Source: Kangiella sp. HZ709
GTDB taxonomy: Bacteria > Pseudomonadota > Gammaproteobacteria > Enterobacterales > Kangiellaceae
Length of the DNA stretch: 64,000 bases
Direction of reading: 5' to 3'
NCBI RefSeq assembly: GCF_009674675.1
Contig: NZ_WKJC01000001.1
Span: 1,123,031-1,187,030, forward strand
A program made the translations under genes and the position numbers. Shown here piece after piece: positions 43,117 through 53,716 of this stretch (within the stretch, counting starts at the first letter, position 1; each line of letters starts with the position of its first letter). The notes beneath the pieces are model-generated. The model searched no databases and had not been told where the DNA came from. It saw only the letters and a program-made list of their open reading frames with translations.

Positions 43117-43872
43117 ATGAGTCAAGTTTCTATTGATATTAACTGCGATCTTGGCGAAAGTATTTTTGCAGTTGATTGGGAAAACGATTCTAAACTAATG
43201 CCCTATATTTCATCCGCCAATATCGCCTGCGGAGGTCATGCTGGCAATATAGAGAGTATCAAGGTTTCTATAGTAAACTCTAAAAAACATAACTTAAAAA
43301 TTGGAGCTCACCCTAGTTTTCCTGATAAAAATAATTTTGGTCGGGCCGTGATGAATATTTCTAATACTGAACTTCGTAGTTCCATTCGACAACAACTCCA
43401 GCTTTTTAAGGACATTGCTGATAAAGAATCTTCTGATGTTAATCATATAAAGCCGCATGGCGCGCTTTACAATTTAACAGCTAAAGATAAAAACTTTGCA
43501 CTGCTCATAGCAGAAGAAACCGCACGTTTATCAACCGACATTAAGCTAATGGGGCTTGCAGATTCAGAGATGGAACAAGCAGCTAAGTCCACAGGCGTAG
43601 AATACATTAGCGAAGCTTTTATGGACCGCCTGTATCATGAGAACGGTACTCTAGTCAGTCGAGAGCATCTAATGGCAGTCCACACTAGTATCGATACCTG
43701 TACCGAACAAGCTTTAGATCTTGTGCTCAAAAAACCTATTGTTACTTTTGAAAACACTCATAAAATCATTAATGCCCAGTCGATATGCTTGCACGGAGAT
43801 AACCCTCTAGCCATTGAAATAGCTAAAGCGCTGCAATTAAAACTTAAACAACATAAGATTTCTATTCAATAA
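43117..43872 (+). CDS. pxpA: 5-oxoprolinase subunit A
   Basis: 251 residues, LamB/YcsF family. Signatures: DINCDLGES at the N terminus, ANIACGGHAGN (about 33-43), GAHPSFPDKNNFGR (about 60-73) and HIKPHGALYN (about 108-117). With PxpB and PxpC it hydrolyses 5-oxoproline (pyroglutamate) to glutamate using ATP. It starts directly after the NRAMP-like gene, and its stop overlaps the start of pxpB as TAATG. Confidence 0.95.
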   Translation: MSQVSIDINCDLGESIFAVDWENDSKLMPYISSANIACGGHAGNIESIKVSIVNSKKHNLKIGAHPSFPDKNNFGRAVMNISNTELRSSIRQQLQLFKDIADKESSDVNHIKPHGALYNLTAKDKNFALLIAEETARLSTDIKLMGLADSEMEQAAKSTGVEYISEAFMDRLYHENGTLVSREHLMAVHTSIDTCTEQALDLVLKKPIVTFENTHKIINAQSICLHGDNPLAIEIAKALQLKLKQHKISIQ

Positions 43873-44558
43873 TGCTGTTTCACAATTTTAGTATCCATAT
43901 TAATAGCGATTGCTCTTTATTAGTTCAATTTGAAGAAAAGCCAAATTTAAAACTAACTGAATTTATCCATTCGTTTATTGCTTCAATACCTCAGTTAAAC
44001 TTAAAAAGTTATACAGAATCTGTTGCTGCATACCAATCTATCTTGTTGATTTTTGATCCTTTGAATTGGAATTATCAAGAATCTATTAAGCAATTAGAGC
44101 AGTGTCTTAGTAAATTTGAACCATCAAAGTTCTTTGAACCCAAGATCATAAAAATTCCTGTTTGTTATGATTCGCGTGTGGCAAAGGATTTAACTGCTTT
44201 TTGTGAAGTGAAAAACATATCCATTAAAGAATTAATCGCACTGCATACCAAACCAAGTTATAGAGTTGAGATGCTAGGTTTTCTACCCGGTTTTTTATAT
44301 TTGTTTGGCCTTAATGAAAAAATTTCTTTGCCTAGAAAATCTGTGCCTGATGTTAAAATACCTGCTGGCTCTGTTGCCATTGGTGGTACACAAACAGGTA
44401 TCTATCCTATAGATAGCCCTGGTGGTTGGCATATTATTGGAAGAACGCCTATCAGCCTATTTACTCCTAAACAAAAGCCGCCTGCTATAGCGAACCCTCT
44501 AGATTTTATCCAGTTCGAAGCTATCAGTTATGACGAGTATTTAAATTATGTCGATTAA
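43872..44558 (+). CDS. pxpB: 5-oxoprolinase subunit B
   Basis: 228 residues, KipI/allophanate-hydrolase-subunit-1 family. The conserved core is IPVCYDSRVAKDL (about 96-108), GFLPGFLYLFGL (about 136-147), PRKSVPDVKIPAGSVAIGG (about 152-170) and SPGGWHIIGRTP (about 178-189). It pairs with PxpC to make the catalytic unit. It overlaps pxpC by 11 bp, a sign of translational coupling. Confidence 0.95.
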   Translation: MLFHNFSIHINSDCSLLVQFEEKPNLKLTEFIHSFIASIPQLNLKSYTESVAAYQSILLIFDPLNWNYQESIKQLEQCLSKFEPSKFFEPKIIKIPVCYDSRVAKDLTAFCEVKNISIKELIALHTKPSYRVEMLGFLPGFLYLFGLNEKISLPRKSVPDVKIPAGSVAIGGTQTGIYPIDSPGGWHIIGRTPISLFTPKQKPPAIANPLDFIQFEAISYDEYLNYVD

Positions 44559-45483
44559 AGTACTCAAGCCTGGATTGCAAACCTCTATACAAGATTTAGG
44601 TAGGTCCGGATTTCGACACTTAGGGGTGTCTCAAGCTGGAGCTATTGATAGTTACCATTTAAAGCTAGCCAATTGGCTCGTTTCAAAACCGTTAGATTCT
44701 GCTTGTATCGAAAGCTATTTAATTGGTCCTGTCATAGAGTTTCAATCGAATATGACCATTGCCATAACTGGCGCCGAATTTGAAATGTATTTGAATAACA
44801 CTCCGATCAGCAATAACCGAAGTTATAACGTTCACTCTAGTGATCGACTAGAGTTCGGCAAGCTGATTTCAGGCGCAAGAGCCTATATAGCCTTCTCTGC
44901 AGCACTAAATTGCCAAACAGTAATGACCTGTTATTCTTCTGATACCACCTCAGGAATTGCCGCAACTCAAACGCCAACATTAAGCGTTGGTGAAATTATT
45001 AGTACTTTAGATTCCATAGACGAACTTCCAATAAGAACCTTACCCAAAGAACTGGTTATTCCTAATCAAAAAAATATTATAGTCAGAGTCATTAAAGGGT
45101 TGGAATACTCACGACTCACTAAAAAGTCTAAGCAAATTTTATTTGAATCCACATTTAAAGTTGATGCAAACAGCAATCGAATGGGCTTAAGGTTAAATGG
45201 CGAGCATCTTGAATTAAAAGAACAGCATGAAATGGTTAGTAGCCCAATAGTGCATGGAACTATTCAGTTGCCTAAGAGTGGTCAGCCGATTATTGCTTTA
45301 AATGAGGGGCAAACGATTGGCGGCTACCCAAGAGTAGCCCAAGTGATCAGCGCTGATTTGCATTTGCTCGGCCAAGCAGCCCCTAACTCAAAGATTAGCT
45401 TTTACCCTATCACCATTGACAAGGCTGCAACTTTGCAAAAGCATAAAACTGATTTTCTAAAAGAGCATATTACTTATTTTTAA
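44548..45483 (+). CDS. pxpC: 5-oxoprolinase subunit C
   Basis: 311 residues, KipA/allophanate-hydrolase-subunit-2 family. Marked by QDLGRSGFRHLGVSQAGAID (about 15-34), an early ITGAEFEMYLN strand, SNRMGLRLNG (about 210-219) and TIGGYPRVAQVISADLHLLGQ (shortened: GGYPRVAQVISADLHLLGQ, about 265-283). The last gene of the rightward operon. Its 3' end overlaps the convergent hypothetical gene by 14 bp. Confidence 0.95.
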   Translation: MSIKVLKPGLQTSIQDLGRSGFRHLGVSQAGAIDSYHLKLANWLVSKPLDSACIESYLIGPVIEFQSNMTIAITGAEFEMYLNNTPISNNRSYNVHSSDRLEFGKLISGARAYIAFSAALNCQTVMTCYSSDTTSGIAATQTPTLSVGEIISTLDSIDELPIRTLPKELVIPNQKNIIVRVIKGLEYSRLTKKSKQILFESTFKVDANSNRMGLRLNGEHLELKEQHEMVSSPIVHGTIQLPKSGQPIIALNEGQTIGGYPRVAQVISADLHLLGQAAPNSKISFYPITIDKAATLQKHKTDFLKEHITYF

Positions 45484-46144
45484 TTAAGTACATGGTTGTG
45501 AAGTGAGCTCCATCTTTTTCATCAAGCTTAATTTTAGTATCGAAACCTTTAAGATCACTACCCATATGAATTGCACTTGAAGCACTTATGCCAGCCATAA
45601 CTGCTGAGTGTTCATTTTGCTTGTAAGGCTTTAAATTAACTTTACAAATAGTTGATTTACACTGAAGATCTTCAACATTATAAGAGCTTGTATCGCCTGA
45701 TTCGTTTAGAGCTTTAGTAATCGCATCTTGTGTTTGATATGCCCAAGAAGAGTCTACCGCTTCCTGCTCATACAAATTAATCATTGCTTGACGTTCCTGC
45801 TCCATTTTTTTCATGGTTTCATCACTGAGAACATTCACATTTTCAATAGACTCCATGGTTTCATCGTCAATTGTCTTGGATAACTTCGCTAACTCTTCAC
45901 GGTCTTTAATTAAATCTAGCTCTTCTTGCAGTTTAAGCATTTCGTTCTCAAGTGCTGCAATCTTTTCGTTGGCAGACTCTAATGCTTTTAATGCACCATG
46001 ATCTTTTACACTAACCACTTCGGTTTCTTTAACAATGATTTTTTCAGGCTCTGCCGTTTCTACCAACACCTCTTGAGGTTTAAAAAAAAGATAAGCATTT
46101 CCTGCGATTGATAAAGTTAATAAACTAATTAATATTTTATTCAT
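45470..46144 (-). CDS. hypothetical membrane-anchored coiled-coil protein
   Basis: 224 residues. An N-terminal signal anchor (about 3-22) is followed by a coiled coil (about 45-120, rich in Glu/Lys/Leu heptads). A small C-terminal domain (about 130-224) carries a Cys pair in LQCKSTICKVNL. A C-x(4)-C pair of this form, flanked by strands, is common in exported proteobacterial proteins of unknown function and suggests a disulfide. The protein probably faces the periplasm. It converges on pxpC and lies downstream of rlmB on the same strand, so it may be on the rnr-rlmB transcript. No function assigned. Confidence 0.6.
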   Translation of the reverse strand: MNKILISLLTLSIAGNAYLFFKPQEVLVETAEPEKIIVKETEVVSVKDHGALKALESANEKIAALENEMLKLQEELDLIKDREELAKLSKTIDDETMESIENVNVLSDETMKKMEQERQAMINLYEQEAVDSSWAYQTQDAITKALNESGDTSSYNVEDLQCKSTICKVNLKPYKQNEHSAVMAGISASSAIHMGSDLKGFDTKIKLDEKDGAHFTTMYLIKNK

Positions 46145-46182
46145 ATTATCTACCTTTTATTGTTTTAGCTTTTTTAAATAAT

Positions 46183-46920
46183 TTAACGTCTCTGCCTGAC
46201 CACTTCAAAGAGCGTTACTCCAGTGGCAACTGAAACATTTAGACTCGACACTTCTCCAGCCATTGGGATTTTTATCAGGTGATCGCAGGTTTCTTTGGTT
46301 AACCTACGCATACCATCGCCTTCTGCCCCCATAACAATAGCAATAGGACCATTTAGCTTAGTTTGATAAATGTCATGTTCAGCTTCTCCCGCTGCACCGT
46401 AAATCCATATCCCTCTATCTTGCAGCTGCTTAATGCTTCTGGCTAAGTTAGTCACAGTAATAAATGGAATGGCTTCTGCTGCACCACAAGCAACTTTTCT
46501 AACTACATCTGTAATAGTTGCAGCATTGTCCTTTGGCGCAATCACCATATTGACTCCAGCGGCATCGGCGCTTCGCAAACAGGCACCTAAATTATGCGGA
46601 TCCGTCACGCCATCTAAAATTAATATAAAAGGCTCACTTCCGGCAGCATCTAATAATTCAGGAATATGCTTTTCATGGTAGCTGGATTTTTTTAACTCAC
46701 CGCACTCAGCAATCACGCCTTGATGACGTTGCTCAGTGAGTTCATCTAAATCTTCGCGGCTTTTCTGAACAATTTTGATATTATTACTTTGCGCTAACTT
46801 AATTAACTTGTGCAAACGTTGATCACGTCGATTATTTTGCACCAGAACTCGACGAATAGATTCACTATTTCGTTTTATTAGTACTTCAACTGCGTGAATC
46901 CCAAAAACTATTTCAGACAT
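46183..46920 (-). CDS. rlmB: 23S rRNA (guanosine-2'-O-)-methyltransferase RlmB
   Basis: 245 residues. SPOUT methyltransferase that modifies G2251 of 23S rRNA. The N-terminal substrate-binding domain starts IVFGIHAVEVLI. The knotted catalytic domain has the three motifs: DPHNLGACLRSADAAG (about 107-122), IVMGAEGDGMRRLT (about 193-206) and IPMAGEVSSLNVSVA (about 214-228). It lies 30 bp downstream of rnr, the same pairing as in E. coli. Confidence 0.95.
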   Translation of the reverse strand: MSEIVFGIHAVEVLIKRNSESIRRVLVQNNRRDQRLHKLIKLAQSNNIKIVQKSREDLDELTEQRHQGVIAECGELKKSSYHEKHIPELLDAAGSEPFILILDGVTDPHNLGACLRSADAAGVNMVIAPKDNAATITDVVRKVACGAAEAIPFITVTNLARSIKQLQDRGIWIYGAAGEAEHDIYQTKLNGPIAIVMGAEGDGMRRLTKETCDHLIKIPMAGEVSSLNVSVATGVTLFEVVRQRR

Positions 46921-46950
46921 TTATCTCTCAACCATTAAACCTTATCGTCA

Positions 46951-49404
46951 CTATTTGCGCTTACCACTTTTACCACGCTTTGGCTTAGTGTTTTTGCCAA
47001 AGGATTTATTGCCGCTTTTCTTAGATCCTTTTTTTGCAACAGCTCCGCCCTTCTTATTCTTGGCGGACTTACTATAAGCACTTCCTTTACGCTCATCTTT
47101 TTTTGCCGTAGAACCCGAGCGCTTAGCTTTAGAGTATAGCTTACGCCTTTCTGAGCCTTTAACCTCTTCTCGCTTAACAGATTCACGTTTCACCAAATCA
47201 AAATCTATTTTTTTATCTTCTAGATCAACCCGACTTACTTTTATTAAGCAACGGTCACCGACTCTGAAACTTTGCTTTGAACGCTCACCGATAAGACGCA
47301 TTTTTGCTGCATCAAAGTGGTAATAATCACCGTCAAGTGCACTAATATGTATCAAGCCATCAACGTGCAATTCATCAAGTTGCACAAACAAACCAAAGCT
47401 GGTGATAGTAGAAACAGTTCCCCAGTATTCCTCACCTACTCTAGTCAGCATATACTCGCACTTCAGCCAATCAGTTACATCTCGTGTTGCTTTGTCTGCG
47501 CGACGCTCGGTCATCGACGAGTGATCGCTCATTTGTACTAACTCAGCCTCCATATAAGACTGGCCAGACTCAGTGCCAACTAACAACTCTTTTTCTGCCA
47601 AGATACTTTTGATAATTCTATGAACCAATAAGTCAGGATAGCGCCTGATTGGAGACGTAAAGTGAGTATAGGAATCAAATGCTAATCCAAAGTGCCCTTC
47701 ATTTTCTGGGCTATAAACCGCTTGCATCATAGAACGCAGCATCATGGATTGTATTAACTCATAATCCGGCCTTTCAGAGATTGAGTTATGCAGCTCTCGA
47801 TAATCCTTTGGTTGAGGCTGCTCTCCACCGAATAAAAACAAACCCAGCTCACCTAAGAAAGCTCTAAACTTTTCTAATCGTTCTTCAGAAGGCCCTTCAT
47901 GAATTCGATAAATCCCGGGAACCTTATTTTTTAGTATAAACTCCGCTGCCGCTACATTGGCGCAAATCATACACTCTTCAATAATTTTATGAGCATCATT
48001 ACGCGTTCTACCAACTATTTTCTCTATCTTTCGATCTTCATTAAAAATAATTTGCGTTTCTGTGGTTTCAAACTCTATCGCGCCACGCTTGGTTTTAAGT
48101 TCTAAACGAGCTTTAAATAAATCATACAAATTTTCTAAGTCAGGAACTAAGTCAGCATACTCTTTACGAAGCTCCTCATGATCTGACTCTTCTTGACTTA
48201 AGATGCTCCATACTTTGGTATAGGTGAAGCGCGCATGAGAGTGCATCACGGCAGGATAAAATTCAGAGCTAATAACCTGACCCTGCGCATTCAAACTCAC
48301 CTCAGAAACCATACACAATCGATCAACTTTTGGGTTTAATGAGCAAAGACCATTAGATAATAATTCAGGTAGCATCGGCACTACAAAATTAGGGAAGTAA
48401 ACCGAGTTACCCCTATTAATAGCTTCGTTATCTAATGCCATATCAGGCCTTACATAATGGCTGACATCTGCAATGGCAACCCAAAGCGTCCAGCCGCCAT
48501 CAGAATTTTTGCGGCAATAAACCGCATCATCAAAATCACGGGCATCCTCACCATCAATAGTGACTAATGGTAATTGTCTTAAATCTTTTCTTGCGCCCGA
48601 ACCTTTTTGCCAATCATTTTGTGAAATTTCTACCGGTAACCCAGTCACTTCCTGATTAACAGCTTCCGGCCATTCATGTGGAATACCGTGAGCGCGGATA
48701 GCGATTTCTATTTCCATACCTGCCGATAGGTAATCACCTAAAACTTCGGTAATTACGCCGCGAGCATGTCGATTTTTTTGTGGCCTTTGGATAATTTCAG
48801 CTACTACGACCTGACCTACTTCGGCTTTTAAGCCCGAACTAAGATCAACAAATAGATCATGCTGTATTCTTGAGTCTTCCGAAGAGACAAAATATAAGCC
48901 ATTTTCTTCATATAAACGCCCTACAACATGTGTGGTAGAGCCATCTAAAATCTCAACAATATCGCCTTCAGTTTTTCCACGGCGATTAACTTTTTTGATC
49001 CTAGCTAAAACCTTATCGCCATGAAAAACATTGTGCATTTCACGTGGAGATAAATACCAATCTTCTCCGCCTTGTTCAAGGTCAAGATAACCAAATCCAT
49101 CTCGATGTGCCAATACAGTCCCTCGCACCAGATCGGTAGCATCTACCAAACAATAATCGCCCTTACGATTACAGATCAATTGACCATCACGCTCCATTGC
49201 ATTCAATCGTTTATGCAGTGCACTTTTATCGTCCGATTGCTCAATTTTTAATGATGTCGTTAGTTCATCAAATGATAGGGGCTCACCTGATTTTTCTAGA
49301 GTCTGTAATATAAACTGGCGGCTAGCTATCGGGTTTTGATAGCGCTGCGCCTCGAGCTTTGCTTGCGGATCAGAGCTTTGAGATTTGCTTTTCTTTTTTG
49401 GCAA
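46951..49404 (-). CDS. rnr: ribonuclease R
   Basis: 817 residues, 3'-5' exoribonuclease able to degrade structured RNA. Order: winged-helix and cold-shock domains (about 25-240), the RNB catalytic domain with the acidic motif DGEDARDFDDAVY (about 282-294), an S1 domain (about 640-725, GTVSTITSFGLFVQLDELHVDG shortened to SFGLFVQLDELHVDG), and a long Lys/Ser/Gly-rich tail (about 735-817). The basic tail matches that of other RNase R proteins, where it helps bind RNA and ribosomes. First of the rnr-rlmB pair. Confidence 0.95.
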   Translation of the reverse strand: MPKKKSKSQSSDPQAKLEAQRYQNPIASRQFILQTLEKSGEPLSFDELTTSLKIEQSDDKSALHKRLNAMERDGQLICNRKGDYCLVDATDLVRGTVLAHRDGFGYLDLEQGGEDWYLSPREMHNVFHGDKVLARIKKVNRRGKTEGDIVEILDGSTTHVVGRLYEENGLYFVSSEDSRIQHDLFVDLSSGLKAEVGQVVVAEIIQRPQKNRHARGVITEVLGDYLSAGMEIEIAIRAHGIPHEWPEAVNQEVTGLPVEISQNDWQKGSGARKDLRQLPLVTIDGEDARDFDDAVYCRKNSDGGWTLWVAIADVSHYVRPDMALDNEAINRGNSVYFPNFVVPMLPELLSNGLCSLNPKVDRLCMVSEVSLNAQGQVISSEFYPAVMHSHARFTYTKVWSILSQEESDHEELRKEYADLVPDLENLYDLFKARLELKTKRGAIEFETTETQIIFNEDRKIEKIVGRTRNDAHKIIEECMICANVAAAEFILKNKVPGIYRIHEGPSEERLEKFRAFLGELGLFLFGGEQPQPKDYRELHNSISERPDYELIQSMMLRSMMQAVYSPENEGHFGLAFDSYTHFTSPIRRYPDLLVHRIIKSILAEKELLVGTESGQSYMEAELVQMSDHSSMTERRADKATRDVTDWLKCEYMLTRVGEEYWGTVSTITSFGLFVQLDELHVDGLIHISALDGDYYHFDAAKMRLIGERSKQSFRVGDRCLIKVSRVDLEDKKIDFDLVKRESVKREEVKGSERRKLYSKAKRSGSTAKKDERKGSAYSKSAKNKKGGAVAKKGSKKSGNKSFGKNTKPKRGKSGKRK

Positions 49405-49479
49405 TGGATTTAATTCTTAATAAACTTACATCTATTGTATAGTTTAGCGGACTAATTAGCGATAGCTGGCATAAATTCT

Positions 49480-50229
49480 TCAAACTAACTTGCGGAAAAT
49501 TTTAAATTGCAATGGCCAAATACATTTTTTCATATGGCCAGTATCACACCAAGCAAACTCCAGCGGTTGTAGAATTTGATTTACTGGATCCTCACCTTCC
49601 ATGATCTTATATTTTTGGACTGCAGACCAGGTTCTTAAGTAGTCAGCAAATTGCTTATACGACCAAGTGATTTCCATATTCAAACTAGGCGCTGATAACA
49701 ATGGATGAGGAAATTCGAAATTGTTGTAGCCTTGCTCGATCCAACGGCGACGCTCAGACCAATAATCGCCTAAAATATCCTCATACAAAACCTTTATGGT
49801 TTTATCAATATTAGCGTTGATACGCACTAAGTCATAACACCAAGCCGCGAATATCCCACCAGGTTTCAATACTCTATCGACTTCTTGCATAAAATTGTCA
49901 AAATCGAACCAATGCAATGCTTGCGCCACAGTAATTAAATCCACGCTAGAGTCTTCTAAAGTGGATTGCTCCGCCTTTTCTTTTCGATAGTGTATGTTTG
50001 GTTCGGGCTTAGCATGACTAATCTGCTCAAGGCTTTCATCTGTAGCCATCACTTTATCGAATTGTTTAGCTAATTGACTGGCTGCTTGCCCAGTTCCAGT
50101 GCCAACATCCCAAGCTAATTGATGATTATCACAAACCATAGCTAAATATTGGAAAATTTCTGAGGGGTAAAGCGGACGATTGCGTTGATACTCTTGCGCA
50201 ATACTTGAAAAGTAGTTTTTATCATCCAT
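49480..50229 (-). CDS. class I SAM-dependent methyltransferase
   Basis: About 249 residues from the ATG at 50229, chosen because AAGGA lies about 10 nt upstream and the next in-frame start is 20 codons earlier. Motif I is WDVGTGTGQAASQLA (about 46-60), followed by an acidic motif II, VDLITVAQALHWFD (about 94-107), and the post-motif LKPGGIFAAWCYD (about 118-130). The HWFD element is typical of the UbiE/Methyltransf_11 group acting on small molecules. The acceptor is unknown. It stands alone on the minus strand. Confidence 0.8.
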   Translation of the reverse strand: MDDKNYFSSIAQEYQRNRPLYPSEIFQYLAMVCDNHQLAWDVGTGTGQAASQLAKQFDKVMATDESLEQISHAKPEPNIHYRKEKAEQSTLEDSSVDLITVAQALHWFDFDNFMQEVDRVLKPGGIFAAWCYDLVRINANIDKTIKVLYEDILGDYWSERRRWIEQGYNNFEFPHPLLSAPSLNMEITWSYKQFADYLRTWSAVQKYKIMEGEDPVNQILQPLEFAWCDTGHMKKCIWPLQFKIFRKLV

Positions 50230-50337
50230 GACTCTAGTTCCTTGCGTATCTTTACTAACCACAATACGCTCAAAGTTAATAAAGATCAAAATCTATGATT
50301 GCCAGACTAGCTTGTTCCTTTCCATCTGATTAAGAGT

Positions 50338-50553
50338 TTATTTTACAAATTTAAACCGACTCATAAACTCTTCATTTCTTTCAATGGTTTCTGTAAACAT
50401 ATCTAAAGGCCTAATCCAAGTTCCAAAGTCTCCGTAAAGTGCTTTATAGACTACATATTGCTCACCAGTTTCTGAATGAGTTGCAACGTCTAGAACTTCG
50501 TATTTTTGCCCTTTAAAATGTTGGTAGATACCTTTTTTAATTTTGTTAGTCAT
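50338..50553 (-). CDS. DUF1653 domain protein
   Basis: 71 residues. The whole protein is one DUF1653 domain: KKGIYQHFKGQKYEVLDVATHSETGE (shortened: GIYQHFKGQKYEVLDVATHS, about 8-27), YVVYKALYGDFGTWIRPLDMF (shortened: VVYKALYGDFGTWIRPL). Small domain of unknown function, widespread in bacteria. It overlaps the GNAT gene by 8 bp, so the two are co-translated. Confidence 0.8.
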   Translation of the reverse strand: MTNKIKKGIYQHFKGQKYEVLDVATHSETGEQYVVYKALYGDFGTWIRPLDMFTETIERNEEFMSRFKFVK

Positions 50554-50995
50554 TATTATTCTCTTGGTAAATATTTGGAAAGTACCGTTCCATCATACTG
50601 GAGGGGTTATTAAGTTCGGTAAAACCATATTTTTCATATAAGAACTTTGCTGTCCAAGTCGCCAAAGTAAAACGTCTAATGTTTTGTAAGTCAGGGTGTG
50701 CATCAATAGCTTGCATTAAATAATGGCTTAGTCCCTTACCTTGCTCTTCTCGCATAACAAATACATCTACCATATTGGCAAAAGTAGCTTTATCAGTAAT
50801 CACTCGAGCATACCCTACCATATGAAAGTCTCTATAGAGACCAAAATTAATCGAGTTGCGAATAGATTTTTCAACTAACGGTTTTGAAATCCCATTTGCC
50901 CATGTTGATTCTTTATCGAGAAACTGATGAATGCACTCAATATCTAATTTATCGATATCAGTATCCACTGAATAACCGTCAAATTGCCACTGCAT
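50546..50995 (-). CDS. GNAT-family N-acetyltransferase
   Basis: 149 residues. The acetyl-CoA-binding motif A lies at VFVMREEQGKGLSHYLM (about 78-94, with the R/Q-x-x-G-x-G/A form as REEQGKG), preceded by the typical ARVITDKATFANM strand and followed by FLYEKYGFTEL (about 118-128). Substrate not identifiable. First gene of the pair with DUF1653. Confidence 0.82.
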   Translation of the reverse strand: MQWQFDGYSVDTDIDKLDIECIHQFLDKESTWANGISKPLVEKSIRNSINFGLYRDFHMVGYARVITDKATFANMVDVFVMREEQGKGLSHYLMQAIDAHPDLQNIRRFTLATWTAKFLYEKYGFTELNNPSSMMERYFPNIYQENNND

Positions 50996-51020
50996 AATTA
51001 ACCTCTTTCGAACATAAAAA

Positions 51021-51040
51021 AAGCGACCTAATGGTCGCTT
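51021..51040 (-). terminator. terminator of purA
   Basis: AAGCGACC (51021-51028), loop TAAT, GGTCGCTT (51033-51040). On the minus strand it is followed by a T-run and lies about 25 bp past the purA stop. Confidence 0.88.
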
Positions 51041-51065
51041 TAATCTAACTTAATTATGATATTAA

Positions 51066-52376
<1,311 letters not shown>

Positions 52377-52543
52377 TCAAATTAGTTAATCTGATTCGCA
52401 TTTCTGCGACAAGAAACCGCGCATTTTACCGCCAACGGCAAGGAAAATCCTCTATTTTTTGATATTTATCACAAATTAATCCATTAGCAAAATATTGGCA
52501 ACTTCAAGATCAAGTACTTAGTCTCAGCTATTCATGCGATCTG

Positions 52544-52729
52544 CTATATCACCCAATAAATCCAAGCCAAACCAATCAGCATACTGATGATTCCAATTAT
52601 TCGTAACTGGTTATCTGAATTTTTAATTGCTTCGCTCATGGTTCTTTTCCACACCTTTGGAAACAAAGCTGGCATCAGCCCTTCAAAGACCAGAAATAAG
52701 CCCATTGCGATTAACCACTCTTGTGACAT
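52544..52729 (-). CDS. DUF2065 family small membrane protein
   Basis: 61 residues with two membrane helices (about 4-25 and 43-60). The conserved FLVFEGLMPALFPKVWKR (about 12-29) marks DUF2065 (E. coli YjeT). It lies between hflC and purA as in E. coli and many relatives. Function not known. Its small size and fixed position suggest a conserved role in this cluster. Confidence 0.85.
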   Translation of the reverse strand: MSQEWLIAMGLFLVFEGLMPALFPKVWKRTMSEAIKNSDNQLRIIGIISMLIGLAWIYWVI

Positions 52730-52784
52730 TTAAAATTCTCTCTGTCTATATACTTTCTAAAACCTAAATAATCTCGCCTAACAA

Positions 52785-52815
52785 AAAAAGGGACAAGCCA
52801 AGCTCGTCCCTTTTT
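52785..52815 (-). terminator. terminator downstream of hflC
   Basis: AAAAAGGGAC (52785-52794) pairs with GTCCCTTTTT (52806-52815) around an 11-nt loop. On the minus strand it lies directly after the hflC stop. Confidence 0.85.
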
Positions 52816-52831
52816 GCGTTGCGATTAACTC

Positions 52832-53716
52832 TTATTTACCGTCAGCGTCTTTAAAATACTTAAAGAACTCGCTATCGGGTTTAATGACCATAATATCGTC
52901 TGAGCTATTAAACGAAGCTTTATAAGCGTCTAAACTTCTCAAGAAGGCATAAAACTCAGGGTTCTTATTGTAAGTTTCCGCATAAATACGAGCTGCTTCA
53001 GCGTCACCATTACCACGGATCTCACGAGTTTGTTGTTCCGCTTCAGCAATAATGATCGTTGCCTTAGCATCGGTTTCTGCTCGAATAATACTGGCAGTCT
53101 TTTGGCCTTCTGCACGGTTTTTCTTAGCAAAACGATCACGCTCAGCTTTCATCTCGTCGAAAACGTTCTTACGAATTTCAGCAGGATAGTTAACTTTCTT
53201 AACTTGAACATCAACTAACTCAATACCAAACTCTGGTGTTTTCAACTTAACCGCTTCTAAAATCGCTGCCATGGTTTCTTCACGTTTAGTTGCCACGATT
53301 TCTTGAGTATTGCGCAAACCTACTTGGGTACGAAGCTCAGAATCAATAAAGCGTTCTAAAAATTCATTCGCTTTATTCACTTTACCGCCAGTACGAAGAT
53401 AATACTGACCAAAGTCTTTTACTCGCCAGTTGGCATAAGTATCAATTTCTAAATCAAACTTATTAGAGGTCACTACACGATCAGGAGCACCATCTAATGT
53501 TTGAATACGAGCATCAATTTTTAAAGCTTTATTAATAAAAGGGATTTTAAAGTGTATGCCCGGCTCATATACGGATGGAGTTCCATCAGGGTCTTTTTTT
53601 ACTTTGCTGAATTCAAGGATAAAGCCACGTTGTTGCTCTTTGACGATAAACATTGATTGAGACAATACAAAAATCAATGCCAGCGCTAAAAAACCTAAAA
53701 TTGGAGACTTATTCAT
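52832..53716 (-). CDS. hflC: FtsH-modulating protein HflC
   Basis: 294 residues. One N-terminal membrane helix (about 6-23) then an SPFH/band-7 domain (FIVKEQQRGFILEF, about 23-36, onward) and a helical region with EMKAERDRFAKKNRAEGQ (about 187-204). HflK and HflC build a large periplasmic cage around the FtsH protease and limit its attack on membrane proteins. The gene starts where hflK ends. Confidence 0.94.
   Translation of the reverse strand: MNKSPILGFLALALIFVLSQSMFIVKEQQRGFILEFSKVKKDPDGTPSVYEPGIHFKIPFINKALKIDARIQTLDGAPDRVVTSNKFDLEIDTYANWRVKDFGQYYLRTGGKVNKANEFLERFIDSELRTQVGLRNTQEIVATKREETMAAILEAVKLKTPEFGIELVDVQVKKVNYPAEIRKNVFDEMKAERDRFAKKNRAEGQKTASIIRAETDAKATIIIAEAEQQTREIRGNGDAEAARIYAETYNKNPEFYAFLRSLDAYKASFNSSDDIMVIKPDSEFFKYFKDADGK

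Noticed and set aside
46935-47186. 83-codon frame inside the end of rnr
   Set aside because: It is a frame-shifted shadow of the repetitive Lys/Ser/Gly tail of RNase R, with no ribosome-binding site of its own.
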